NCBI GenBank assembly: GCA_030248135.1
Contig: JASANC010000422.1
Span: 41,057 to 105,056 of the forward strand
Source of the DNA: Theristus sp. LFF4_11
Lineage: Eukaryota > Nematoda > Chromadorea > Monhysterida > Xyalidae
Length of the DNA stretch: 64,000 bases
Direction: 5' to 3'
A program made the position numbers and the translations under genes. The notes beneath the pieces are model-generated. The model searched no databases. It saw only the letters and a program-made list of their open reading frames with translations, and was not told where the DNA came from. Below, in pieces: positions 28,657 to 40,564 of the stretch (within the stretch, counting starts at the first letter, position 1; every line of letters starts with the position of its first letter).

Positions 28657-31055
28657 ATGCCACACAACCGATCCGTTTTCCGTCTTGGCATTTGGACAAG
28701 CGATATCGCACCGTGCGCTTATGAGACGAAATTAGCCGCTACGGCCGGGTGCCGGGAGCCTGGACGGGTTCCTGAATGGACACGTTTTATTTTCGATGCC
28801 GCTGCTATCCCATTTGAACTAATCCCAATTACGGCAACCGACACTACATCGGCTTATAATGAAACACTTCGACTACTCGAAACGGGAGAAGTGGATTCTG
28901 CAGCAGGTTATTGGGTCGCCACTGAAGACAGAGCTGATCGCTTTGTTTTCGGCACATCGAGTATGCTGATTTCTAATTCTGTCGCTGTTTACGCACACCG
29001 CAACATGGTTGGCTCGTTCCGATCGTACTACGATATGTACACCGAAACATTCTGGGGCCAGTTTCAAGTATTTATCGCACTTGCATCTGATGATTTCGCC
29101 GTGAGAAACCGGTAATTTGAGTCCCAACCTTTTGCTATTTCTGAGATGATGCTATAACGGCATTTACCTGCAGATCTGGCTATACTGATTCTGATGAAAT
29201 CAGACAGATGATTTCTGGCTATACCAAGAATTCTTACCAAAGTGCACAACTTGGAAATGGCCCCAGGCTCCTTTGTGCTATTGTGTACGTGTTCTACAAG
29301 TTTCGGAAGATGGTCTACGATGCATATATCAATTGGAACACAGGAGTATCTAGCGCAATGTCAAACACCGTCCACAAACTAGCGATAGCGCTGTTTCTTG
29401 CGGTCTACAGCAACACTCTGCTTGCACGGCTTCTCGTCGAATACAAACAGGCGAAGGTTTCAAGAGTTTGACTCATTGTCGATAGATTCAAGTACATTAT
29501 TGTATTCGTGGTAATCTTTCGACACTTTTTAAGCATGTTGGACAGTGGAAATCATGGGTTTTTTTACTTGTCAACTAAAAAACCAAGAATGTTACGCTTA
29601 CGCATGACACCACTCGAACGCTCACATAAAGTGTTTCTGAGAGATACCTAAACCTAAAACTAAAGTGACACTAACACCTAAAATTTATGAACCAGAAAAC
29701 ATTTTAAAATCTCAAAGAATAATCTACACTTTTTTTACTACACAGTTTTTACACTTTTTTCTGAAATTTTCTGCCACAAATCATTGTATTTCTAATGCGT
29801 ATTGAATTTGACAGCATTTGAACAAAATATCTGGCTTTTTAGTTCTTCTTCAATTTCAGTGCGGTATGATCTTTTATTCTGGTCCCGAAACTCAATGCCA
29901 TATACATTTTGAATTGCCATATAAAGATAAACACCATTGTCAATTTTTTTAGGTTCTGCGACTGAATGCGTGTGCAGACGTAGAAAGGAAATACAAATGT
30001 TCAATGTTTCAATGTTCACGGAAAATCAAAGTTTCAATGTTCACGTGGTAAAACAAAATCGCCTAAGTGATTCGGCCTCGCCAATTTTGAATTCCCGCGT
30101 CATGCGTGTAACTGTTTATCCATCTATGCGCGCATTGAATCTCGGGACCAAAATAAAAGATAATAGTTAACCTTTCTACGTCTGCACACGCACTGAGTCG
30201 TAGAATCTAAAAAATTGATTATAACAACTATATTGAAACAGTTTTTATCTAACACCAAATTTTCTTGTGACCCAACCCCACCAATTCTTTGGGACGTTCA
30301 CAACTTCTATTCCAGAAGTTGTTCAAACCCAAATGCAGACTACGCGCGATTTCAGCGCTTTCCGGTCGCTGTAATCTAACGATCTTGAAACCGACGCAAA
30401 GGAGCCGTTTTATGATTACGAAACAATGACTCGTGCAGTGTCGGAGGGACGCATTCGACTGATTCAATCAGAGGGTCTTGGTTCTCTAAGCCGGTACATC
30501 AGACTGGTAGAAAATGATGCTCGTTTTCGAGCTGCGATGATCAAAAATCCACCGCTGCAAATGGCTTTCGGAATACCGATTAACAAAAGTAAAGTAACCG
30601 AAGTGTTGCGCTCAGGCGACTACTTTTTCCTCTACCACGCTTCGTTTCCGCCTGAACTTGCGGTGCTTGAGCACCTTTACTGTTGGCATTCGGTGAAGTT
30701 GGAAGAACTCGGCACGACCTTGATCGGCTTCATGTACAGCGTGCATACGCGGAAATCATGGATCACCGCCATTGACAAAGCGGCCAATGCGCACAAGAAT
30801 ATGTTGAAATACATTTATGAGCGATACGGTTGGCGTCGCGTGAGAAGAACGAAGACTGAAAACAATGGGAGTGATTGCGATCACAGTTTGGACGAGAAAC
30901 AGCATCACCAGCCGATTCGGTTGAACTCAGTCGGCTGGCTCAGCATCGGCCTCGTAGTGTTGCACACGGCGGCACTGGGGGTGTTGGTCGGGGAAATTGG
31001 TTGCAGCAGCTTGAATAAAGCTGGCCTGACAACATTTTCGACATCCTCATTTTGA
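28657..31055 (+). pseudogene. ionotropic-receptor-like copy 3, broken
   Basis: Exon 1 (from 28657) matches copies 1 and 2 but carries a TAA stop at 29113-29115 where the others read a Tyr codon, and the following 60-odd bases including the exon 1 donor are deleted or scrambled. The second exon region (about 29230-29460) and the S2/M4 exon (about 30402-31055) remain open, so decay is recent or the last exon is still used. Upstream, 28555-28600 keeps the right end of the mariner-type element seen at copy 2, so copy 3 derives from a copy-2-like ancestor. The large intron between exons 2 and 3 holds a nested inverted repeat (29868-30225). Confidence 0.75.
29868..30225. repeat. nested inverted repeat in receptor copy 3
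   Basis: Two inverted pairs: GATCTTTTATTCTGGTCCCG (29868) mirrored at 30147-30166, and TGCGTGTGCAGACGTAGAAA (29968) mirrored at 30174-30196 with the flanking CAATTTTTT.AG.TTCT also matching. Copies 1 and 2 of the receptor lack it, so it is an insertion, but I could not fix its ends or a target duplication. Confidence 0.6.
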
Positions 31056-31429
31056 TATTTGTTGTTGACAGCGCAAACCTGAGCTCTCAGCAACAATGAA
31101 CTTCAATTTCTCCACCATCTTGATGAACCTTTTGTGATGTTGTGTGATTTTTTAATATTACTTATATACCAATTATTTGCACCTCGTTATTAAACACCAC
31201 ACACTGAGAAAGCGTTGCTTCTATGTACCAGTTATTATCCAAGTACCAGTTTTCCGGGTACCAGTTCTCCACACACAGCAGTCACTGGTGACTGATTATC
31301 TGTCACTATCATACTAATTGAAATGTGTAGTTCAAATGGTTTTGCAAATACGATTGTACAGGGTGTTCCAAAAAAACATACACGTAAATGGCTCGTGCGG
31401 CCGACTGGTTGGGGCGGGCTGGTTCTCAA

Positions 31430-32340
31430 ATTTATAAAAAAGCAAATCACACCAACCAACCATTGGCAGCCTCGTGAAGAGCGTTTTAAAGTGTGTGTGT
31501 GTTTTGTAGAGCCGTGTTTGTTGCAGTGTCCGGCCAAAAACTGTCCAGCATCGGATGGCAAGCAATTGCGTTTCGTTGTCAGCACCGACGCAAAACGTTT
31601 CACACGGTCCAAATCACCGTTTCTTGCGGCCACAATCAGCGCGCTGTCTTGCAGTTTGTTGATGGACCTCAGCGGATTGGTCTGGTAGAAAAACGTGGAA
31701 TGGTTTATTGAGCGGTGAGAAGAGAAACATTGAAAAGCTTATTTTGAAAAAGTTCAAACTTCACAATTACGAACCTCCTCTTCATGCATTCCTCCGTTTG
31801 TTGCTGACAGAAACACGACCAAAACTGGAAAAATCACGATTCTTTAATTTCTTTCGCAGAAAAAAAGCGATATAAAGCGTAATGCCCATTGATTGGGAAC
31901 AAATATTGGCACATTGAAATCATTTTACCGAGATGAAATCGTTTTAAAATTTATTTCAGTGTCTCAATTTTTGAATCCGATTCAAAATTTCTTTCTGACG
32001 TCACCGTACGAATCACACGCGATTTCATTTAATTGAGATGGGCAAAAACAATTTTAAAATACGATACACCTTTCAAACAATTTTTGAACCCGTTTCTTCG
32101 TAGATTTCAAAAATGTCTTGTGCGACGTCCGTAACGACAAACCACGCCAGACTGCTTTGCTTCTTGAGTATTTTCCTGCCATTCAGACCGTCTCACCATT
32201 CCGACGACATGAACCATCAACTTGACAGCAATAACAAATGAGCGAATAAAACTCCAACCAAAAAAACTAAAAACATCAACATCACAAAGACTCAAACAAA
32301 AACAACCGATGATAGTCAGAAAAAAAAGACAACAGAAAAA
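31430..32340 (-). pseudogene. decayed duplicate of the ANKRD16 5' end
   Basis: The segment repeats 25640-26450: ANKRD16 exons 1 and 2 with their intron and upstream sequence. The exon 2 copy (31490-31690) encodes AARNGDLDRVKRFAS but then has an inserted CA-rich stretch and a frameshift after NKHG, and its donor leads only into receptor-flanking DNA. It lies immediately downstream of the working PHAX gene. No later ANKRD16 exon follows, so this copy cannot make the protein. Confidence 0.88.
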
Positions 32341-32346
32341 AAACAT

Positions 32347-35150
32347 TCACTTCGTCTCATCGTCGTCCAGATTCCAGAGAGCCTTTATTTTTTCTTGGAA
32401 CACCGGATCCTCGCCGGTGAGATCGTCGTCCAAGGAGGTGTCCAAGACGGACGTGTCTTCTTTGGCGTCGTCGCCATTGTTGGTGCTGTCCTCCAATGTT
32501 GCCGTCTCCATCGTCTCTTCGGTCTGAGAAGCAGAGTTTTTGGTAAGTCGAAAGAGTGCAAGAACAAAACCACGAACAAAAGTACCTTGTGTCTTTGTGT
32601 GCCACAAGTAAATTCAATTCAATCAATCAATGAATCAACCAAGAGTAAAACGTGCAAAACCGACTGGTTCAGTCGAGAGCACTGCGGTTTGCTTGGCGTT
32701 GATTTTCTGGCGCAGATCACCGTGCAGCACTTGGTCGACCTTTTTTCGCTCAATGTCTTTGGCGACGATACGCATCTGAGAGATTTGGAGAAAATTTTGA
32801 TGAGAGTTACACCCAAGTTTACAAGCGTGAAAGCAAATCTTACCAAAGAAACTCCTGTATTTTATTCAAAATAAGCAATGCACAGAGTGAGCGACCTCCT
32901 TCTTACACGCGTCCAACGGTGCGCCGGTGACTGTGCGTCGGTGCACGCGTCGTCGCGCCCGCGCCACTCTGCGATCGTCCTTCTTCTGATCCTCGAATAT
33001 TTCTTTCTGAAAAGTCAAAGTGCACTTCAGCCACTAAGTAATTTTATCGCTCGAGATCACATTAGGGTTGATGCATGTAGAAGATCATTGGTGCCCCAAA
33101 ATAGTTGGAAAGGCTGTCACTCTCTCGTCGTGAGGACATTGGTGCGCGCACAGGGCGTCATCCGACACACCCTAAATTGCGTTTCTAGAGCCGGTAAGAA
33201 GAGGGAACGAATATTATCAAATTATTCAAATCAAAGCCTGCAGATCTGCATTCTGTGTCCGCTGCCACACCTGCACTTCGACCGGAATGTGCTGACGCAG
33301 CAGATAGAAGAACACACCGCCGGGCGTGCGTCGCCGCGATCCGTCCAACACAAACATGCCACCACCCTTTTCGACGGCCATTGTTTTCTGGTACACATCC
33401 AGGATGGTTCGCTTGCCCGCTATGGTCAGACTGCGCAGCAGCAGATCCTGAAATTCGTCACTGATGAGTGATGAAACAGTTAGGGAGCCAGTATTCAAGT
33501 TGCTCGGGTTTTCGATTTCAGTGCTGTTGTTACACAGACACAAACACACAGGCACAGATGCTTTGACCCTGCGTACATGGCAGTTTTGTGTCTGTGGAAC
33601 GTTAGACTCAGATAATAGGAGCATGGAATGGTCTTCCAAAAATGCCTCTGTTATCCAGTCCTTCGGTGCCGGGTCAGATGCACAGTACAATGTAATAAAT
33701 ATAGTGCAAACAGATGTTTCTATTGGTACTAGTGTCGTCGATTAGTTGCATCCCGTATCGACAGACAACCCAACACAACTTATCGATCCCAAAAACCATT
33801 TCTCGACCACCCAAAGCACTTATCGACCGATAGCCGTACCCTGTTGTGTTCCCTGAGCGCGTGTGCCAATTGGTCGGCGAGCATCTCTGGCGCAGCATCA
33901 CCGTCAATCGGTGCGTCTATGATCATTGGCTCGTGCACGATCACAGGGGGACCATGAGTGAACGGAAGGGCTGGCTGCCTCGGATGTTGCGAGCCACCAC
34001 CAGCGCCACGACCACGATGGCGGTGCCGGGCACCTCGGTGCTGCTGCGAGTGGTTGTGTTTGCGCTGAAAATGATCGCAGTAAATATTGCAGCAATACTG
34101 ATCGAGCATGTCACTCAGGACTCGGACCGACTTCTGCTCTGGTCTGTTTCAGTCTATGCCAGGTATGTACACTTTGAAACAAGTTTCTAACAAGCAAGCT
34201 GGGCACACAGCCAAAATCAGGGTCCAACGTAAAGATAATGTGCAATTTATGCATTCTGGTTTCTTGTATCTGAATCTGTTATACTGAATGGTTGCAAGCA
34301 TTGGCATCGAGCTGCTTGGATCAATCAGTGAGCACAATTCAAAAGCAGCCAATCAACCGATTGCCCATCCCATGTATCTCATAGTTGTACTTCTTCTGCT
34401 GAACCTCAATGTGGTTCAACATATGACGAGGCCAATATACAGTTGCATGAAAGTACGCCATTTAATGAATGCCACTTTCAAGGTTGTTCGTTTCCATCGT
34501 ACCTTCTGAGCGCCGCTGGTTGTCAGCAGTTTCTCGACCGTATCCAAGTCCGCGACGCCGTCGCTGAACGGATCGATTGCATCGGTCGGCTGTTTTGAAT
34601 CAGAGTTTTTCAGTTTTTTATATTCGTCAATTTCGGCGTCGAGTTTGCGCAGTTCATGGTTGTCGTTCAGTGGGACGCCTGTCGGCTTTGGCGCGTCGTA
34701 CGTTTCCACGGCACGAACCACCTGCATGGAGCCGGCATCGCGGTTGACGCCCTGCGAACGGAATTCAGTGAAATTCTGTACCAGTTTCTGAGTTATTGCG
34801 AATTTATTGCTCTTAGATGGACAGGTTAAATGAATAAGATGCAACATAATGCACCCCGCCAACAAAGCCACCACCACACCAACCGACACGCCCTTTGTCA
34901 GTGTGTCACTCAGCTTCTGTTCAGCAAGCACATCTGCCCAGATGGCGTTCTTGGACTTCTTTTGGCCTTCTAGAACGGCCGAAGTCGACGGCTGGCTACC
35001 GGCCGCTGTGGGCCACACCGGGGGTCGCGACCTTTTCTTGTCGTTGCCTCTTATTTCGCCCTCCTCGCTGCTGCTGCCGCCCTGGTCGGACCCGCTGTCA
35101 TAGTTGGACTCCCAGTCCGAGTCGTCTTGAGCGGTCGAACGTAGCGCCAT
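32347..35150 (-). CDS. PHAX: phosphorylated adapter RNA export protein (PHAX)
   Basis: Seven exons: about 34890-35150, 34503-34751, 33840-34064, 33271-33447, 32896-33006, about 32665-32775 and 32347-32523 (roughly 435 residues; human 394). The first exon is acidic and Ser-rich, then SKNAIWADVLAEQ matches the human NNIWGAVLQEQ motif. The RNA-binding domain spans exons 3-4 with AGKRTILDVYQKTMAVEKGG and GSRRRTPGGVFFYLL (human NGSRRRTPGGVFLNLL), followed by the basic KEIFEDQKKDDRRVARARRR. The C-terminus is acidic. Known role: PHAX links cap-binding complex-bound U snRNA to CRM1/RanGTP for nuclear export and is regulated by phosphorylation. An in-frame ATG at 35210 could extend the N-terminus by 20 residues. 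The ends of exons 1 and 6 each have two possible donors. Confidence 0.9.
34247..34350. repeat. short palindromic ATTGG-box repeat (representative copy)
   Basis: Order of blocks: GCATTCTGGTTTCTTGTATC, GAATCTGTTATACTGAATGG, GCATCGAGCTGCTTGGATCA, ATCAGTGAGCACAATTCAAA and CAGCC. The same order recurs, diverged, at about 474-560, 21528-21595, 21895-21985, 22485-22560, 25107-25190, 51625-51720 and 54480-54560, mostly in introns. The centre is an imperfect hairpin in which GATTGGCTGC..GAGCTG..TTGGACCAATC folds back on itself. Confidence 0.7.
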
Positions 35151-35658
35151 TTTCACAGAGCGTTTTTTCTGGAAATTATGGAGATTTGCGTCTGGCGATA
35201 ACAAACACACACGAGCGGTACTGTTGACTTATATAAATGACCCTGCAGATTCTTGCACGCGGGTCAAAACGACGTGGAGTACGTTTGCTTTCATTAACAA
35301 ATACACGTCAAATTGAGGCTTAAAATTTTATGCTACACAAGCACACAACACTGATACAACAAAGTGCACAATTTACCGTAAAATTAACAGCAAACAATAA
35401 AAATCACCGTGTTCAAAAGCGAAGCGTAAAAATTGAGCGCACAACAAAACAAATTGAAAGTAAAAATAGCATGTTGCTGTTCAGATTTCCGTTTGTTCAT
35501 CCTTTGTTCTTCGTGTTGCCCCAGCCGCGACGATGGTCTACAAAACAAGGACAATATCAGAAATAATGCACTTAATTATAGGTAATACTGAAGCGTTTCA
35601 GTTCTCTTTAATACAGTTCTCAGTATCTTCAGTAACGTTTTCTTCAGCACAGCAGTCA

Positions 35659-37485
35659 TCACAATTCATCTTCAATAGTGTCAGCACCACTTTCAACCCC
35701 AAAACAATCCTCACTGTCTTTGTATTCGTCCCACCGAATGGCCCGTTGCCGTTCCGCTTGCTCACGCTGCTCCGGCGACAACGCAGCCATCGGGTCAGCT
35801 GGGCTACTGAAAAACGCAAGAACTCAATACAATAATGATCTGAGCGTTGGTTGATAAGTTTTCAAAAACAACAACAACAAAAACACAGACAAAATAGTTG
35901 AAAGAGTAATTTCAAATTCGATGGTTCTCTGCATTTCGGTAGGGCCAACACCTTAAGGGTGGCCTTACCAGTGGTTATGCCCCATTCAACCCCCCTCCAG
36001 TAGCACTACTCGAGTTCCAAGTTTGCAAACGCACGGTCTATCGAAGTGTCCCTCGGCCGCCATCTGATCGTACCACTCTTCGACCGTCATCGTCGGCAGA
36101 CTCGGATAGCCGGCGCCGAAAACGCGCTTCTGGATCTGATCGCGCGTCAGCAGCACCGTTTTCAGGGGTTGCTGAAATGGAGCAACCAGGCTCTGGTCAC
36201 AAGGGATATCAAAAACAAGTGGATAAAATCAAAAAACCAATTTGCCAAACGCCAACTTGTCGCGGCTGCCTGTCACTTCGCTCCCGCTCAACATCGCCGT
36301 TTTCCAGCTGCTTTTCACGATGAGCCAGCATTTCCAATTCCACTAAAAAACAAAAAAATGGCTCTCGGAAGTCGATTACGGAGCACAGAATACAACTGAA
36401 CGACCAACATTTCTAAAGTCACCGCACATTTTATGTCTCGCAGCTCATCAACCACGCGATTATGCCAAAGTTTCAATTTTGATATGTACAGTTCGCGAAC
36501 AATTTCGTCGTCAACTTGAAGTTTCCCATTTCGTTTTCGTCGCTCTTGTTCGAGATGCGCAACTTTTGCCTGTAGCGCTTGCTTGTTTCGGTACCTGCAT
36601 TGTGTCAGTGTGAAGCTGCGTCACACACAAAAAGAACAGAGCAGAGTGTTCTGATTATTTTTCGCGTGGCACTTGTACAACAACAACCTTTGAATTTTCG
36701 CTTCTCGATTCGTGAACGGGTTGGTTCTGGATGGTACTTCAACAACATCGGCATCAGTTTCGTCACTGCTTCGTTGACTGGCACTACTGCTCGAAATGAC
36801 ACCGTAGCAAATCAATCGCGTCAGAAAATCTTGATAATACACCTGAAATTATAAAATAACCATGCATGTTTCTTGCCGAGTGATTTCTATTTTAAAATTT
36901 AATGAAACTCACAACTTTTCAATTGCGAAATACCTGCGCGTTCTGCAAAGAATCCTTTCTTCGCTGCATATCTGGTTCATTCAGCGACAAATGGCCAAGA
37001 TACGCGGGCAGCAGCAGATACTTGATATATTCAGTGGCCACTTCATCGATGTGCTCGTTTGTGCTGAACAGACCGAGCGAACTGACATTCCGTGTCAGCG
37101 TTTCCAGATCTTTGTGGCATTTTTCGAGCGATGCCTGAAAACCAAAAGAGAGAGCAACTGCAACATCAACATAACCAAACAGGATAAAACCATAAAACAC
37201 GGTTCTTATTCCGATCCGACCGTCCACTAATATTTTTTGCTACACTAAAATGTTTTCGCTACACTATTTTTTTCAAAGACACACTTAAATAGGACAGCGA
37301 CGAAAGATGAAACTCAACTCTTTTGTCACTAAACTGATCTACAAACAAGATAAAATCAAAAAAAATCAGATACTCACCTGCTCATCAGCAATACATTTCT
37401 GATCCAATGACTCGACAAACGATTCACATTTTGAAAACAGCTGCTCGAGCGACTCACTGAACACCGTTCCTTCCGAAGAGTCCAT
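35659..37485 (-). CDS. IGBP1: immunoglobulin-binding protein 1 / alpha4 / TAP42 (PP2A regulator)
   Basis: Seven exons, 37378-37485, 36934-37134, 36688-36842, 36428-36594, 36257-36342, 36035-36171 and 35659-35806, join with all phases correct into 333 residues (human 339). Landmarks: [20 protein letters not shown] (human LDLFSRNEDLEEIASTDLKY), [14 protein letters not shown] (human RQAKIQRYKQKKEL), [16 protein letters not shown], and the TAP42 signature [20 protein letters not shown]. The C-terminus keeps [11 protein letters not shown] (human RAREWDDWKDT). Known role: binds and stabilises free PP2A, PP4 and PP6 catalytic subunits, acting downstream of TOR. The gene lies 509 bases upstream of the PHAX start on the same strand. 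Confidence 0.93.
35920..36010. repeat. dispersed repeat, copy 2 of 2
   Basis: Matches 566-660 (shared GATGGTTCTCTGCATTTCG and GGGTGGCCTTACCAGTG). Located in the last IGBP1 intron. Confidence 0.7.
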
Positions 37486-39330
37486 TTGCAAGCAAGGGTA
37501 CAGTTTTAAAACGGTTCAATTCAGTTGAGTCATTTCATTTCAGCGCTAAAAATTGACCCTAGAAGTCATCCAAATAGAAAAACATGGAGTACGTACGTCT
37601 AGGGTTAGGAAAAAAAATCCGGATTTTTTTTAAATTAAAAAAAAATTATTTTTTTTACAAAATAAATTTTTTTTTTTACAAGTTAGGTTTGTTCGAAGCG
37701 TCTCGTCGAGCTGAGTTCATCTAGACTATTTTCAGAACGATCCGGAAAACTATAAGAGCGAAAATCGTGTTTTATTGAAATTATGTCCATTTCATAGAGG
37801 GAAAGTTGCATTTTCAACAGTAAAACAGGACAATTTTCGACGTGTACTTGAATATTGAACCGTTCTTAGTTGTTCCTCTTTAGAAAATTACCAAAATTTG
37901 ACTGTGTTCAAAAATTCCTGTTTGCTGTAGCTAAGTCGGCAACCCCTGTCGACCCGGTCGCCCCCCCCCCAAGACACTTACTTTCAGGTTCAACCAGCTA
38001 TGCTATCTGCCACATGGCGAGAGCCCACTCTTCAAATCATCGTATCGAAAACACGTACCATGATTTCGCGATCACGTTGCGGGCAACTGACAGACGCAAG
38101 TTTAACACGTTAGTTTAGCTCAGCACGCAAGTTTTAACATGTGGCCATGTTATCGGGTATCTGAAAAACGGTCGTGTGATGTGGTATTAACCAACATCCC
38201 CGCTCCAATTGTTTAACAATATATCGCACAACTCCATTGTAGACCTATAACGTACGCCAATCAACAAGATATCATGTTCATCTCATGGCCTACCGACTGA
38301 AAAAACATGTTCTAAGTTGCAAGAAAACGATTTCTGAAACGATATTTCAATTCAGTTAAGTCATTTCAACGCTAAAAATTGACTCTAGAAGTCATCCAAA
38401 TCGAAAAACATGGAGTACGTCGGTCAAAATGACCAAATAATGACATGTACCTAAGCACACAAAGAAGTTGGGAAGAAAATTTGGTTTGAACTTTCAAAAA
38501 ATTATGCCATAAATCGAATTTTCAGAGCAAAGTAGAAGAAAAATTTTTCAAATTTTTTTTTTAAGTTTGAAAAAAAAAAATCCAATTTTTTTTAAAAAAA
38601 AACGAAAAATAAAATAAAAAAATTTTTTTTTCAAAGCCCCTGACCCTACGTACGTCGGTCAAAATGACCAAATAATGACGATTAATCAATAATGACAGAC
38701 AATTAGCTAAGCACAAAAGGAAGTTGGGGAGAAAATATGTTTGATTTGAACTTTAAAAAAAGTATGTCAAAAATCGAATTTTCAGAGCAAAGCGGGAGAA
38801 AATTTTTCAAGTTCAATCAAAAAACAAAATCCGGATTTAAAAAAAACAAAAAAAACGGAAATTTTTTCAAACGCCCTAACGGCACGGCCTAACCATTAGT
38901 AGCAGCTAGGGTTTTAATTTTTTACACCTTTTTTGAAAAAATGTGGTTGGCCTGTCGTACTAAAACGGTTGGCCTGTCGTACTAAAACAAACCACTGATG
39001 TTGGCAGACGTTGCCAAAACTAGCCTAAACCAAAACCAAATCCTAAAGCCTAATTCAAAGCTAAACATAATCCTGACCTAATCCTAACCAAAGCCAAGCC
39101 TTTTGAAGAAGGAAGATGTCAGAACAATTGCGTTTAAAATTTGCCAATTGCCAAGCCAAGTTTAAAATTTTTTTTATTTAATTAAAAAAACGAATTTTGG
39201 CCATCAAAATTGTACTTTCATGTTTCATCTTCATCTGAAAATGCGTTTAAGACACTTTCTGTTATGCTTTTTTTGCTTTTTGCAGCATGTGGATCCAAAC
39301 CCGGTCGTGGTTCTAGCAGGGGTCGAGCCC
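37486..39330. other. AT-rich repetitive spacer upstream of IGBP1
   Basis: No coding exon is seen. The region holds homopolymer A/T tracts (37610-37680, 38560-38640), a direct repeat of about 70 bases (37535-37600 and 38355-38415, shared GAAGTCATCCAAAT.GAAAAA), a second repeated block GTCGGTCAAAATGACCAAAT (38420 and 38653), and a tandem GTTGGCCTGTCGTACTAAAA pair near 38942-38990. At 39010-39110 lies a CCTAATCC-rich stretch similar to the interior of the foldback elements at 43203 and 44393. Confidence 0.6.
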
Positions 39331-39339
39331 GATTTTTGG

Positions 39340-40560
39340 CGAATCCGAGGGGGGGGGGGTCCGCCCAAAGTTGGGGGGGGGTCGTCCCGGGTGGGGGGGG
39401 GTCGACTTGGTTGGGGGGGGGCTCCCGAGCGAGACCGAAAATTCTAGGGGGGGGGGGTCCGAGCGAGACCGAAAATTCTAGGGGGGGGGGGGGGGTCGGA
39501 CCAAAATTTTTTCTTGACGATGACATTGTCTGGGCAAAAAATTGCTAGTGGGGGTCGATTTGGTTGGGGGGGGGGGGGGGTGGCCGAGAGAGACCGCAAA
39601 TTCTAGGGGGGGGGGTGGGGGGGGGGGTGTCGGACCAAAAGTTGTTGAATAAAAGTGCTAGAAACCACAGCATCCAGTCAAGGCCTCTCTCTAGTCTCTA
39701 GTCATACATTTTGCTTTGATTTTCGTTCGGGTCGGGACATCTGAAAGCTACACGAACGAGACACGCTGCACGGGTGAGACTTGATATTGAAGTACAGTAT
39801 TGAAAAAATTGACGTACAAAGTGGTAAATGTATAACAAAGTGGTACGTATACAAAAAAACATACAATATATGTTGAGATACAAACATGCATATAATATAT
39901 AGATACCTACAAATGAGAGAAATATAGAGATATACAAGAGAAAATGTCTCCATCGAAAGTCAAAATCAAAGGGGGGGGGGGTGGTCAGACGGTCAGGATT
40001 TGGTGGTGGGGGGGGGGTTTGGAAGGTCGAAATCTGGGAGGGGGGGGGGGTCTGGCCATAGTTGTTCCAGAGCCGGGGGGTTGGGGGGGGCCGATATAGA
40101 TAGCTGGAGCAAATTTTCCAGATAGATAGATAGCTGGAAAATTTTGGGGGGGGGGCCGCGGGGGGGGCCATGTGACTTTGGGGGGGGGCCGGTCAAAATT
40201 TTGAAATCAGATAGATAGATAGCTAAAACGCTAAAAAGCTATAAAAACAGCTAAATAATGCTTAAAACATGCTAAAAATCAAGTATAAACGCGTATTTTA
40301 ACTAAAATTAGCGAAATTTTCAAGAATTTCGAGCAAAAATGGTCAATTTTGGTCAAAAATTGACTCATTTCATGTCTTCGAAGACAAAATTTTCCAGATA
40401 GATAGCTGGCTGAGAAATTTTTTTAGATATATAATAGCTGAGCCGAAAAAAGCTTTCTGATAGAGATAGATGCGAAAAAATTTTGGGGGGGGGGCCGGCC
40501 CCCCCAGGCCCCCCCCTAGAACCACTATGGGTCTGGCCCCCCCCCCCCCAAATTCGAGCG
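39340..40560. repeat. poly-G array (interspersed G runs of 7-17)
   Basis: More than a dozen runs of 7-17 G are separated by 10-30-base spacers such as TCGACTTGGTT, TCCGCCCAAAGTT and CTCCCGAGCGAGACCG, in two clusters (39340-39640 and 39970-40195) separated by about 330 bases of AT-rich sequence. Close to the right edge (40495-40550) the runs turn to C, so the block has inverted polarity at its end. GATA microsatellites (AGATAGATAG) lie between 40095 and 40460. A related array with the same spacer TCGACTTGGTT occurs at 46398-46495. Frames through it are spurious. Confidence 0.85.
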
Positions 40561-40564
40561 TAAT

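Noticed and set aside
31235..31711. Separate ankyrin-repeat gene
   Set aside because: Only the first ANKRD16 exons are present, with a frameshift and no downstream exons; it is the decayed duplicate of 25640-26450.
33045..33185. Possible small mobile element with TTAGGGT...ACCCTAA ends in a PHAX intron
   Set aside because: The ends pair over only a few bases and I found no convincing target duplication or second copy.
39218..40196. Pro/Gly-rich open frames resembling collagen or formin proline tracts
   Set aside because: Direct translation of poly-G/poly-C runs; the runs vary in length, so no frame could be maintained.
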